NCBI GenBank assembly: GCA_019038745.1 | Contig: JAHOYV010000095.1 | Coordinates: 1 to 61,386 of the forward strand | Source: Gemmatimonadales bacterium | Lineage (GTDB): Bacteria > Krumholzibacteriota > Krumholzibacteriia > LZORAL124-64-63 | DNA: 61,386 nucleotides | Direction: 5' to 3' | Shown here: in pieces, positions 35,014-43,663 of the stretch | How positions within the stretch are numbered: position 1 is the first letter of the stretch | How the letters are laid out: every line of letters begins with the position of its first letter | Position numbers and translations under genes: made by a program | Notes under the pieces: model-generated | Database searches by the model: none | What the model was told of the DNA's origin: nothing | What the model saw: only the letters and a program-made list of their open reading frames with translations

Positions 35014-36224
35014 AGCGGTTGACGGTTTTAGCCGGTTTTATTTCCGTTATTGCGCTCTTTGCCCTGTTGCCCGGCTGCGGCGAAAAGATTGCCATTCCCG
35101 AGCCCAGTGGGGTGTGGGCGAACCTGGCCTATTCCCCCGTAGATACCCTGGATGAGGTGGGAGTGGTCAGCTTGGCCACCGGGTGGGGTAATCTCTTCGT
35201 TTTGTCCTCCAATTCGTTGACGAAACGGAGTCCCGGGTACGAGAATCTTGCCTCGGTGGATCTGTTCGATGATCCAAGGGCCCTGTGCGTCGACGAAACG
35301 GGACGCATGGTCTTTGTCTGGGAGCAACAGACCAAAAGAGTGAAAATCTTCGACAGCAGCCAGCTGGAGGTTATTGGCTTAGGGGTCCTACCGTTAGTGC
35401 AGGAAGTAAGCTCGATGGTCACAAGTACGGCTGGAGTGGATTCGACATACAATGGTGGTTGTACCTTCCTTTACCTGACGGATCCGGTCCTCGGCCTGAT
35501 CCATCGCTGCGAAGTGTTTTGTGAACTGCCCGTGGACTTGAACATACCTGGTCAGATGGTTCCGTATGGGGCCTTGGCCTGGCCCGAAGGCGGCGGAGTC
35601 CGCTCGGTTCATGAACCGGCGGGTCTGGCCCGGGATCTCGAAGGCAGATTGCTGGTATGCGAGAAGGATCCGGACCGTAACTGGGTGATCCGCTTCGATA
35701 GTGATCCCGACTATACAGACCCTACACAGCTTGAACTTTTCAACCCTGATGAACCTGATGAACCTGAGGATCCCGAGGATCCCGAGGAGCCCATATATTA
35801 TTCCGCCTGGGCCGGCAAGGCTGTTATTTTCGATGAAAAGACCTGCGAAATCTCCCCGGCTGCCGACTATGTCCTGGGTAATGCCGCGACCTGTGATCAG
35901 ACCGACTGGGTAGGCGGCCCCAGCGTGGCCGAGGGCGAGTTTGATCAGCCTTTGGCCCTGGCGGTGGACGGGTCGGGCAGGATATTCGTGGCCGACTCCA
36001 ACAACAGCCGCATCCAGATTTTCAGCCCCCTGGGCGAGTACATGACCTCCTTCAAGATCAAGGGTGATTCCTCTCAGCCATACAGCTTGGGACCCGTACT
36101 CTACGAAGGCTTCCACGCAGCTTACATTTTTGTTCTCATGGAGGGCGCGGACAAGGTGTTCAAATTCCAGTCCGAGGAGCACTACTTTGATGAAAACGGG
36201 GAACTGTTCCCCCGTGAGGAATGA
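35010..36224 (+). CDS. NHL-repeat lipoprotein, last gene of the envelope operon
   Basis: This 404-residue lipoprotein has the lipobox 'LLPGC' with acylated Cys near 23. The mature part is a beta-propeller of NHL-like blades, clearest in 'EFDQPLALAVDGSGRIFVAD' followed by 'SNNSRIQIFSPLGEY' (about 305-345). Between blades lies a highly acidic proline-rich insert, 'NPDEPDEPEDPEDPEEP' (about 245-263), coded by a short imperfect DNA repeat. GGAGGAGG precedes the ATG. NHL propellers usually bind protein or glycan partners. The gene overlaps the PorV-like gene by four bases and closes the operon; no terminator is visible before the next gene, 51 bases on. Confidence 0.8.
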   Translation: MKRLTVLAGFISVIALFALLPGCGEKIAIPEPSGVWANLAYSPVDTLDEVGVVSLATGWGNLFVLSSNSLTKRSPGYENLASVDLFDDPRALCVDETGRMVFVWEQQTKRVKIFDSSQLEVIGLGVLPLVQEVSSMVTSTAGVDSTYNGGCTFLYLTDPVLGLIHRCEVFCELPVDLNIPGQMVPYGALAWPEGGGVRSVHEPAGLARDLEGRLLVCEKDPDRNWVIRFDSDPDYTDPTQLELFNPDEPDEPEDPEDPEEPIYYSAWAGKAVIFDEKTCEISPAADYVLGNAATCDQTDWVGGPSVAEGEFDQPLALAVDGSGRIFVADSNNSRIQIFSPLGEYMTSFKIKGDSSQPYSLGPVLYEGFHAAYIFVLMEGADKVFKFQSEEHYFDENGELFPREE

Positions 36225-36275
36225 CCTCGCCCGCGATGGCGGGATCATGGGTCTATCCAGGAAAGGTTTAACAAG

Positions 36276-37040
36276 ATGATCGGAGCCATCGGCGGAGACA
36301 TTATCGGTTCCCCCTACGAATTCAATCCCATCAAGACCACGGATTTTCCGCTTTTCTCTTCCGAATCAAAGTTCACCGACGACACGGTATTGACCCTGGC
36401 CACCGCTTTCACCCTGATGACCGACGGCGACTACTCCGAGAACTATCGCATCTTCGGCCGCCTGTATCCCCTTGCCGGATACGGTCTCCGGTTCAAGGAG
36501 TGGCTGACCGGCGATGATCCGCGGCCCTACAACAGCTGGGGCAACGGATCGGCGATGAGGGTCAGTCCCGTCGGGTTCGGGCTGAATGATGAAAAGGATG
36601 TTCTGCAGGAAGCCGAACGCTCGGCGATGGTGACCCACGATCATCCGGAAGGGGTCAAGGGAGCGCAGGCTACGGCCCTGGCCATTTTCCTGGCCCGCAA
36701 GGGGGCCGATGCCGAGACGATTCGCAAGGAACTGACCGGGCGCTTCGCCTACGACCTGGATCGCACCGTCGCTGAAATCCGTCCTGATTACAGTTTCACC
36801 GAATCCTGCCAGGAAACCGTGCCCCAGGCCCTGGTCTGCGCCCTGGAGGCGGATGACTGGGAGGATGCCGTCCGTCTGTCCGTTTCCCTGGGTGGAGACG
36901 CCGACACCCTGGCCTGCATCGCCGGCGGTGTGGCGGAAGCTCTGGGCGGTCAGGTTCCCGAAGACGCGGCGCGTCGGATCAAGGAAATCCTGCCCGAGGA
37001 CTTGCTGGAGATCCTGGAGGATTTCCCGATTACCTTTTGA
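36276..37040 (+). CDS. ADP-ribosylglycohydrolase family protein
   Basis: This 254-residue protein has the family's metal-binding acidic residues in 'SKFTDDTVLTLATAF' (about 31-45) and in 'SLGGDADTLACIAGG' (about 207-221), plus the N-terminal 'GAIGGDIIGSPYE'. The family removes ADP-ribose from proteins or cleaves related nucleoside-diphosphate-riboses in a magnesium-dependent way. Members near nucleotide-salvage genes are likely to act on small ADP-ribose compounds. Here it is first in a row with a deoxynucleoside kinase, adenosine deaminase and purine nucleoside phosphorylase, so a small-molecule role is plausible but unproven. AAAGG lies about 9 bases upstream of the start. Confidence 0.9.
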   Translation: MIGAIGGDIIGSPYEFNPIKTTDFPLFSSESKFTDDTVLTLATAFTLMTDGDYSENYRIFGRLYPLAGYGLRFKEWLTGDDPRPYNSWGNGSAMRVSPVGFGLNDEKDVLQEAERSAMVTHDHPEGVKGAQATALAIFLARKGADAETIRKELTGRFAYDLDRTVAEIRPDYSFTESCQETVPQALVCALEADDWEDAVRLSVSLGGDADTLACIAGGVAEALGGQVPEDAARRIKEILPEDLLEILEDFPITF

Positions 37041-37055
37041 GATGGAGATGAGCGC

Positions 37056-37751
37056 GTGAGTTTCTCACAGTTGAAGCAGAAGTTTCCCGGCGGAACCTGT
37101 CCCGATTCACCCTTCTATGTGTCGGTGGCCGGGAATATCGGCGTCGGCAAGAGCATGATCACCACCATGATCGGGGAAGTCCTCGATTGGCGGATGTACT
37201 TCGAGCCGGTGATCAACAATCCCTACCTCGAAGACTACTACAAGGACATGAAACGGTGGAGTTTCCACCTGCAGGTCTATTTTCTGAGTAAACGCTTCGA
37301 AGTGCAGAAGGAAATCCTGGATCATCCCGGTTCCGCTGTGCAGGACCGGACCATATACGAGGATGTGGAAATCTTTGCCCCGACGTTGCACCGGATCGGC
37401 TGTATGGACGACCGGGACTACGAGAACTACCGGGAGATTTTTCGTAACATGTCGGCTTTTCTGCAGCCGCCGGATCTGATCATCTACCTGTCCTGTCGTC
37501 CTGAGACGGCTTTGAAAAGGATCCAGAGCCGGGGTCGGGATTGCGAGACGGAGATCCCGCTGGATTTCCTCAAGGGACTGCATGCGGCCTATGGGGATTG
37601 GATCGAGCGGGCTCCGGCCTTGTGCCCGGTCCATATCATCGATACCGAAAAAATCAATCTGCGGGACAATCCCCAGGCACAGATCGAGTTGATTGAGCTG
37701 ATTCTGGAGCATCACCGGGAGAAACACGCCAAGCGGACTCCCAAAGAGTAG
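37056..37751 (+). CDS. Deoxynucleoside kinase family protein
   Basis: The protein has 231 residues from a GTG. A P-loop is at 26-33 ('GNIGVGKS'). The nucleoside-site acidic pair follows 'VQDRTIYEDVEIFA', matching the DRS/DR-E motif of dNK and dGK enzymes. A LID region 'LKRIQSRGRDCE' supplies arginines for phosphate transfer. The reaction is phosphorylation of deoxynucleosides with ATP. The specificity (deoxyadenosine, deoxyguanosine or pyrimidines) cannot be told by eye, but the purine-salvage neighbours favour a purine. It lies 15 bases after the ADP-ribosylglycohydrolase gene. Confidence 0.9.
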   Translation: MSFSQLKQKFPGGTCPDSPFYVSVAGNIGVGKSMITTMIGEVLDWRMYFEPVINNPYLEDYYKDMKRWSFHLQVYFLSKRFEVQKEILDHPGSAVQDRTIYEDVEIFAPTLHRIGCMDDRDYENYREIFRNMSAFLQPPDLIIYLSCRPETALKRIQSRGRDCETEIPLDFLKGLHAAYGDWIERAPALCPVHIIDTEKINLRDNPQAQIELIELILEHHREKHAKRTPKE

Positions 37752-37771
37752 AAGGCTGATGGAGGCTTCAA

Positions 37772-38881
37772 TTGAAGACCGGAGATTTTAGAAAGAGCGA
37801 TCTCTTGCGCGGGGCGGCTATTCCAGAAGAATTGCTTTGCGCCCTGCCCAAAACCGATTTGCACTGCCACTTGGACGGCTCCCTGCGTCTGGAAACATTC
37901 ATGGAACTGGGCCGGGCGGAGGGATTGGAAATGCCGGCCACCGTCGAGGCTGTGCGCGAAAAGTACTTCCCGGCCGATCGGGAGTGTTGTATGCCGGAGT
38001 TCCTGAAGCACTTCGATCATACCGGCGCGGTTTTACAGAATACGGAAAACCTGACAAGGGTGGCGCGGGAATTGGCCCTGGATTTTGCCGCCGATGGGGT
38101 GTGGTATCTGGAGGTTCGCTTCTGCCCCCTGATGCACACGCAGAAGGGTCTGACTCCGGATGAGGTAGTGTCCGCGGTCCACGCCGGGCTGGCCGCAGCA
38201 TCCGCCGAAGCGGAGATCAAGACGGGCATAATCATTACCGGCATCCGCACCATCGATCCTGTCCGTTCCCTGGAACTGGCTCGCCTGGCGGTGGACTGGA
38301 AAGGACGGGGGGTTGTGGCGTTCGATTTGGCGGGCGCGGAAGAGGCCTATCCTGCCAAGAATCATCTCGAAGCCTTCTACCACGTGATGAACAACAACCA
38401 GAATGTGACCATCCACGCCGGCGAGGGCTTTGGCCCCGAATCGATCCACCAGGCCCTGCACCATTGTGGGGCCAACCGGATCGGGCACGGCACCCGTCTG
38501 GAAGAGGATCCCGATCTTATGGCCTACGTGGCGAACAACCGGGTGCCCCTTGAGATATGTCTCAGCAGCAATCTGCAGAGTTGCGTGGTCGACGACCTGT
38601 CCAACCATCCGTTTCGCTATTACATGCGCGAAGGCCTGAGAGTGACCCTGAACACGGACAATACCCTTTTCGCCCGGACTTCCCCGCTGAAAGAGCTGAA
38701 ACTGGCGGTCAATACCTTCGACTTGACCCTCCTGGAAACCGAACACCTTCTTATCAACGGTTTCAAGAGCGCCTTCCTGTCCGAGCACGACAAAAAGGAA
38801 ATGCTACAGGAGGCGTTGAGTACCTTCTCCTCACTGAGGGACAAGTTCGATCTGGACAACCTTGACCGGAGGCGGATGTGA
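37772..38881 (+). CDS. add: Adenosine deaminase
   Basis: The protein has 369 residues from a TTG with GGAGG 7 bases upstream; no nearby ATG is better placed. Zinc and active-site motifs are His31-x-His33 in 'KTDLHCHLDGS', 'TIHAGEGFGPESI' with the catalytic glutamate, 'RIGHGTRLEED', and the aspartates of 'TLNTDNTLFA'. It converts adenosine or deoxyadenosine to inosine or deoxyinosine, which the phosphorylase encoded next would split. Adenine deaminases and aminofutalosine deaminases share the fold; the pairing with a nucleoside phosphorylase supports a nucleoside substrate. It overlaps the next gene by four bases. Confidence 0.88.
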   Translation: MKTGDFRKSDLLRGAAIPEELLCALPKTDLHCHLDGSLRLETFMELGRAEGLEMPATVEAVREKYFPADRECCMPEFLKHFDHTGAVLQNTENLTRVARELALDFAADGVWYLEVRFCPLMHTQKGLTPDEVVSAVHAGLAAASAEAEIKTGIIITGIRTIDPVRSLELARLAVDWKGRGVVAFDLAGAEEAYPAKNHLEAFYHVMNNNQNVTIHAGEGFGPESIHQALHHCGANRIGHGTRLEEDPDLMAYVANNRVPLEICLSSNLQSCVVDDLSNHPFRYYMREGLRVTLNTDNTLFARTSPLKELKLAVNTFDLTLLETEHLLINGFKSAFLSEHDKKEMLQEALSTFSSLRDKFDLDNLDRRRM

Positions 38882-39804
38882 AGGGGCGCTTGAATCTGCT
38901 GGCCCATCCTTGGCGCGAACGCGTTGCCGAGGCCGTAGACTGGCTGACGCAACGAGGGTTTGCCGGTAAGGTGGGGCTGGTTCTGGGCAGTGGCCTGGGC
39001 AATTTTGTCGATTCGGTGGAAGATGCCGAAGTGGCTGATTACGGCGAAATTCCCGGGTACTCGACCACTTCCGTGGCCGAACACACAGGCCGTCTGGTTT
39101 GCGGAAACGCCGCCGGCGTGCCGGTGGTGGTAATGCAGGGCAGGCTTCATCCCTACGAGGGCATGCCTTTCGACGAGCTGTTGTTGCCGACCGCGGTGCT
39201 GGCTTGCCTGGGTATCGACCTGGCGGTGGTTACCAACGCGGCCGGCGGTTTGAACCGTTTTTACGTTCCCGGTGATCTGATGGTGATCCGCGACCAGCTC
39301 GATCTGCACTTCCATGATCCTCTGCGCGGTCTGCTTGCCGAGCCTTTCGCACCTCTGCCCCCGTTGAATGATTTGCGGGCCGATAGTTCGGATGAAGCGG
39401 GCGAATTGTCCCGCCGACTGGCGGCCATCGGGCGGAGCGGAGGATTGCCCTGTCTCTTCGACCCGGAGGCGGCGCGGCAACTGGTTCAGGCCGCCGCGGA
39501 ATCGGGCGTGCCCATGCACAGCGGCACCTATGCCAGCATGTGGGGGCCCGCTTACGAGGCGAAAGCCGAGATCGGCATGTTGCGACGCCTGGGTTGTGAC
39601 GCGGTGGGTATGTCCACCGCCCCGGAAACGGTGCTTCTGCGCCGGCTTGGAGTGTCTCCAGTCGGCTTGTCCTGCATCACCAATCCGGCCCGGGAAACAG
39701 GTCAACCCGAGCTCTCCCATCAGGATGTGGTCGAGGTCGGGGCCATGGTCCGCGACCGCATGGCTCGGCTGTTGCTGGCATTCCTGCCGAAAGTCAGCGG
39801 ATAA
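38878..39804 (+). CDS. Purine nucleoside phosphorylase (trimeric type)
   Basis: The protein has 308 residues from a GTG overlapping the adenosine deaminase stop. Family motifs are 'VGLVLGSGLGNFVD' (phosphate loop), 'IPGYSTTSVAEHTGRLV', 'MQGRLHPYEGM', 'VVTNAAGGLN', the base-site 'GTYASMWGPAYEAKAE' and 'GCDAVGMSTAPE'. The Glu and Asn pattern fits the guanosine/inosine-specific trimeric PNP. It cleaves inosine or guanosine with phosphate to the base and ribose-1-phosphate. A methylthioadenosine phosphorylase is possible but less likely from these motifs. It closes the salvage cluster, with 131 bases before tpiA. Confidence 0.9.
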   Translation: MKGRLNLLAHPWRERVAEAVDWLTQRGFAGKVGLVLGSGLGNFVDSVEDAEVADYGEIPGYSTTSVAEHTGRLVCGNAAGVPVVVMQGRLHPYEGMPFDELLLPTAVLACLGIDLAVVTNAAGGLNRFYVPGDLMVIRDQLDLHFHDPLRGLLAEPFAPLPPLNDLRADSSDEAGELSRRLAAIGRSGGLPCLFDPEAARQLVQAAAESGVPMHSGTYASMWGPAYEAKAEIGMLRRLGCDAVGMSTAPETVLLRRLGVSPVGLSCITNPARETGQPELSHQDVVEVGAMVRDRMARLLLAFLPKVSG

Positions 39805-39935
39805 CCGGGAAACTGTTGGCCGCCTTGATGTCTGGAAGAGACCCCCGGTGGACATTCCTGCCCGATGGTGGCATATTCCGGATACCCGTGCGCCACTCCC
39901 GGCGTAGGGAGCCTGGAGTTCACTAGGAGGGAATC

Positions 39936-40706
39936 ATGCGTCGTTACCTGGTTGCCGGAAATTGGAAATTGAACATGGGCCCTGCCGCCGGCCGCGCGTT
40001 GGCAGCCGAGGTGGCGGAGTTGCTCAAAGGGCGTACCCTGCGCGGCGATGCCCTGGTCTGTCCTCCCTTCCTTACCATCCCGGCTGTCGGCGAAGTAGCC
40101 GATGGAAATCCCCTCCTGCTGGGATCCCAGAATTGCGCGGACAAGGCCCAGGGTGCCTACACCGGCGAGGTCTCGGTCGAGATGCTCAAGGAAGCGGGCG
40201 TTCAGTACGTTATTATCGCCCACAGCGAACGCCGCGAGTACCAGAAAGAGACCGATGACCTGTTTGTCAGGAAGATCAACCTGATTCTTGAAGCCGGATT
40301 AAAGGCGATCTTTTGTTTCGGAGAGGTGCTGGAGGAACGGCAATCGGGCCGCGCCGAGGAAGTCGTTCGCGCCCAGTTGACCGGGGTTCTGCCCCGACTG
40401 GAAAACGCCAACGCCTACAACCTGGTCCTGGCCTATGAACCGGTGTGGGCCATCGGTACGGGCGAGACGGCAACGCCGGAAATCGCCCAGCAGATGCACG
40501 CCTTCACCCGGGGGGTAGTGGCCGAGCTGATGGGTGAGGAAGTGGCCGGCTACATGCGTATCCTCTACGGGGGAAGCTGTAAACCCGGTAACGCCCGGGA
40601 ACTGATCGGACTGCCGGATGTAGACGGCGGTTTGATCGGAGGAGCCGCTTTGAAAGCGGCCGATTTCGTCGGCATTATTGATGGGGCCGAGGCGTCCCTC
40701 GATTGA
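39936..40706 (+). CDS. tpiA: Triosephosphate isomerase
   Basis: This 256-residue, full-length TIM barrel shows the catalytic residues Lys11 ('GNWKLNM'), His in 'IIAHSERRE' (near 95) and Glu in 'LAYEPVWAIGTG' (near 168), with the phosphate-binding 'YGGSC' and 'GGLIGGAAL' loops at the C-terminus. It interconverts dihydroxyacetone phosphate and glyceraldehyde-3-phosphate. AGGAGGG lies before the ATG. It follows the purine cluster; ribose-1-phosphate from nucleoside breakdown eventually enters glycolysis, but the link is only positional. No other glycolytic genes are adjacent. Confidence 0.97.
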   Translation: MRRYLVAGNWKLNMGPAAGRALAAEVAELLKGRTLRGDALVCPPFLTIPAVGEVADGNPLLLGSQNCADKAQGAYTGEVSVEMLKEAGVQYVIIAHSERREYQKETDDLFVRKINLILEAGLKAIFCFGEVLEERQSGRAEEVVRAQLTGVLPRLENANAYNLVLAYEPVWAIGTGETATPEIAQQMHAFTRGVVAELMGEEVAGYMRILYGGSCKPGNARELIGLPDVDGGLIGGAALKAADFVGIIDGAEASLD

Positions 40707-40734
40707 CCTGAATTCCCTTGCGGAGGATTTTCAC

Positions 40735-43575
40735 GTGCACGCATTTTATCCTGCCGCCCTGAAGAGGGCATTGTTGATCCTGACCTTGGTTGCCGTTGCC
40801 TGGCCCGGTGTTGGAGGTTTTATCCCCAGCGCTGAAGCGACAATGTTCAAGGGGAGGGACTTTCCCGATCTGCAACTCGAGCCTGTCTTCCATCCGTTGC
40901 CCGACAACGTGGAAGTCCTGCAGCTAGAGAACGGCCTGCAAGTGATCCTGCTGAGGAATCCATCCCAGCCCATGGTGGGGATCTATACCCAGATCAAAAC
41001 GGGATCCGCCTGGGAGAACTATCGGACCAGCGGCATGACGCATCTGTTGGAGCACTTGCTTTTCAACGGCAGCACAAAGTACACGCAAGAGGAACAGTAC
41101 GAAATCGCCGATCGTGCCGGAGCCTACAACAACGCCAACACCTCCGACTTCTACACGAACTTCATGATGATCCTGCCGTCGGACAAACTGGAGACGGGCC
41201 TGGATCTGCAGACCCAGATGCTGCTGCATTCCACGCTGCCCCAGGAGAAGTACGACAAGGAAAAGGGTATCGTCCTGGGTGAAATCGTTCAGGGCAGGGA
41301 TCGCCCCGGCCACTTTACGAACGAAGCGGTCCGACAGGCGCTTTATGGTGGTTCCAGTTTGGCTCTGCCTACCCTGGGTACCAAGTCCACCATTGAACAC
41401 ATGGAGCGGGACGACGTCTATGCCTTCTACAAGAGATGGTACGTACCCAACAACATGACCCTGACCCTGGCCGGCAACTTCGACCGCGATCAGGCGGTGG
41501 AATTGCTGGAGCAGTATTACGGCTCCGCCGCACCTGGAAATCTCGATCGCGATCACCAAAAAACCCTGGATCCGATTGATCGTACGACGGCCGTAACGCG
41601 CCGCGCCGGGGACCGACGGGTGGTGGCGCTGTCCTTCGAGGCTCCCACGTACCAGATGAAGGACTACTTCCCCTTCCTGGTTCTGACCCAGCTGCTGGAC
41701 ATGGACGGCAATGGAATTTTGACTCGGGCCCTGGACAGCCTCAGCCTGGAAGAGCGGCCCCAGTTGGGAATCGGCTGGCAGCGCGTCCCCGGCTACGGGC
41801 GCCTGGATCTGGAATTCGAGCTTCCAGATGGTGCCGATCCGGCCCACTGCTACCAGATCGTTCAGGACGCCGTGATCGGTGCGGTGGAAATGGGAATCCA
41901 GGAGCAGGAGATACAGGGCATCTTACACATGTCCGAGACCTCAACTCTGCTTGAGCGGGAGCAACTGCGGATGACCGGTATCTACATCGCCGAGCCGGTA
42001 GCTCTCGGTGGGGTTGATTTCTTCGTTTCCTACCTGGATAAACTGCGGGAGGTCACGGCCGAGGATGTAATGCGCACCTTGACCAATTGGCTGGTGGATG
42101 CGCCCTGTCTCGCGGTTCTGGTCGAGCCGGCGAAAGGAAGCACAGTCGCTTCATCCGGAATGCCATCCGGAATGCCAGCCGGGATGAAGATGCCCGCAGG
42201 GATGAAAATGCCGGCGGGGATGAAAATGCCGTCCGGCATGGCTGGGGCTAAACCCGCGGCCAAGCCTGATGCTGGCCAACAGACTGAAACAGAAGCGGTT
42301 ATAAGTGAGCCAGTTGGAGATTTCACCGAGATTGCCGCCTTGTCGGTTGATCGCACCGTGCTTGAAAACGGAGCGGTTCTGATTAGCCAAACCAATTCGG
42401 AAAGCCCCTTGATGGCCATCCATCTGGCAATACGGGGCCGGGCCATGATCGATGGGGAGACTGCGGGAGCGGGGGCCCTGGACCTGGTACACCGTATGTT
42501 GAACGAGGGCGTTGCCGGTTGTGACAAGATCTGCCTGGCCCGTCGGCTGAGGGAACTGGGCGCCGTGGTCAAGCTGGTCGACAGCCCATACATCCCGATG
42601 GACAACTACTATACGAACGGGCGTTTCAGTTTCATCCGCATCGAAACAACCGCCGGGTTCGGAATGCAGGTTCTGGATTTGTTGACGGAGTTGATCCAGC
42701 ACGGCGCTTTCGACGGTGAGGATCTGGAAAGGATCCGCCAGGAGCGAACCGTTGTGCTGCAGCGAGGCAGTAAGAGTGCCCGCAAGGAGGCCGGGCGAAT
42801 GATGGGCGCGGCCCTGTTCGGCGACCACCCACTGGTGCTTGAGCCGGAGGGCACACCGGAATCCCTGGCCGGGTTTGATTTCAATCAGATGCGCCAGGTA
42901 TACCGTCGGGCCTTCTCACCGGAAAATTTAATTTTCTCGGTTGTGGGCCCCTTCTCCCACGAAAAACTGAGCAGTCGCATTGAACAACTGTTGGCGGGTC
43001 GAGGCAAACCCGCGCCAGGTCTTCCCCCGGTACCGGTCACCGAACAGGCCGAGACCCTGACCGCCACGATGGGCGGCGAACTGGCTGCAATCCGCCTGGG
43101 GTCCATATTCCCGGTCGAGCGGGCGGATGCGGACGCCTTGAGACTTTTGGTCTCGATCCTGTCGGACCGTACGGCCATGGATCTCCGCGAGACGCGCGGT
43201 CTTAGTTACAGCGTGGGCACTTCAGTGAGTATCCGGGGTGGATTTGCCCAATTCGGGGCCTGGCTCAATCCGCCCAGCGAACGCGTGGAAGAGGGGCGAG
43301 AGGCTCTGACGTCATTCGTATCTTCCTTCGACGCGACGACCATCACCCAATCGGAGCTGGATCAGATCCGCAACGCCAGGCTAGGGCGCATGATGATGCG
43401 TCGGCTCTCCTCCATGGGCCAGGCCTACTACTTGGCCATGGCCGAGCTGGACAACGATATTCCCGGTTATCTCGAGGCCTTCTCAGCGCCCAAGGCGGTT
43501 ACATTGGCCGATTTGACCGCGGTGGCTGGTAAGTATCTGGCGGGAATGAAACTGGTTGAAGTGGTAGTAGATTAG
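40735..43575 (+). CDS. M16 (insulinase) family zinc protease with Met-rich linker
   Basis: The protein has 946 residues from the GTG at 40735 (GGAGG 8 bases upstream), which puts a signal peptide at the N-terminus ('RALLILTLVAVAWPGVGGF'). The N-terminal half has the inverted zinc motif His103-Leu-Leu-Glu-His107 with the third ligand Glu183 ('IVLGEIVQG'), 76 residues on, exactly as in M16 enzymes. The second half (about 530-946) has the fold but reads 'LDLVHRMLNEG', so its zinc site is dead, as usual for one-chain M16 proteases. The halves are joined by an unusual linker with three tandem PAGMKM units (481-498). It is probably exported and degrades peptides outside the cytoplasm. Confidence 0.93.
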   Translation: MHAFYPAALKRALLILTLVAVAWPGVGGFIPSAEATMFKGRDFPDLQLEPVFHPLPDNVEVLQLENGLQVILLRNPSQPMVGIYTQIKTGSAWENYRTSGMTHLLEHLLFNGSTKYTQEEQYEIADRAGAYNNANTSDFYTNFMMILPSDKLETGLDLQTQMLLHSTLPQEKYDKEKGIVLGEIVQGRDRPGHFTNEAVRQALYGGSSLALPTLGTKSTIEHMERDDVYAFYKRWYVPNNMTLTLAGNFDRDQAVELLEQYYGSAAPGNLDRDHQKTLDPIDRTTAVTRRAGDRRVVALSFEAPTYQMKDYFPFLVLTQLLDMDGNGILTRALDSLSLEERPQLGIGWQRVPGYGRLDLEFELPDGADPAHCYQIVQDAVIGAVEMGIQEQEIQGILHMSETSTLLEREQLRMTGIYIAEPVALGGVDFFVSYLDKLREVTAEDVMRTLTNWLVDAPCLAVLVEPAKGSTVASSGMPSGMPAGMKMPAGMKMPAGMKMPSGMAGAKPAAKPDAGQQTETEAVISEPVGDFTEIAALSVDRTVLENGAVLISQTNSESPLMAIHLAIRGRAMIDGETAGAGALDLVHRMLNEGVAGCDKICLARRLRELGAVVKLVDSPYIPMDNYYTNGRFSFIRIETTAGFGMQVLDLLTELIQHGAFDGEDLERIRQERTVVLQRGSKSARKEAGRMMGAALFGDHPLVLEPEGTPESLAGFDFNQMRQVYRRAFSPENLIFSVVGPFSHEKLSSRIEQLLAGRGKPAPGLPPVPVTEQAETLTATMGGELAAIRLGSIFPVERADADALRLLVSILSDRTAMDLRETRGLSYSVGTSVSIRGGFAQFGAWLNPPSERVEEGREALTSFVSSFDATTITQSELDQIRNARLGRMMMRRLSSMGQAYYLAMAELDNDIPGYLEAFSAPKAVTLADLTAVAGKYLAGMKLVEVVVD
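42175..42228 (+). repeat. Three tandem 18-base repeats coding for PAGMKM
   Basis: Three in-frame copies of an 18-base unit lie in the linker of the M16 protease, preceded by two shorter SGMP units (42154-42174). The number of units could vary by slippage without breaking the frame. Confidence 0.8.
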
Positions 43576-43588
43576 GCGTTTACCGGAC

Positions 43589-43620
43589 GGTGATTCCTTC
43601 CCCCGGGGGAAGGGATCACC
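43589..43620. repeat. Dispersed GC palindrome, copy 4, extended to a 16-bp inverted repeat
   Basis: The core CCTTCCCCCGGGGGAAGG is the same palindrome as at 706-721. Flanking GGTGAT and ATCACC extend it to an inverted repeat with 16-base arms (one T-G pair). It lies 14 bases past the M16 protease stop codon and has no T-run, so it is not a standard terminator. Confidence 0.65.
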
Positions 43621-43663
43621 ACCACAATCGACTAAAAAAACATAATTTCTTAAGGAGCTTTCC

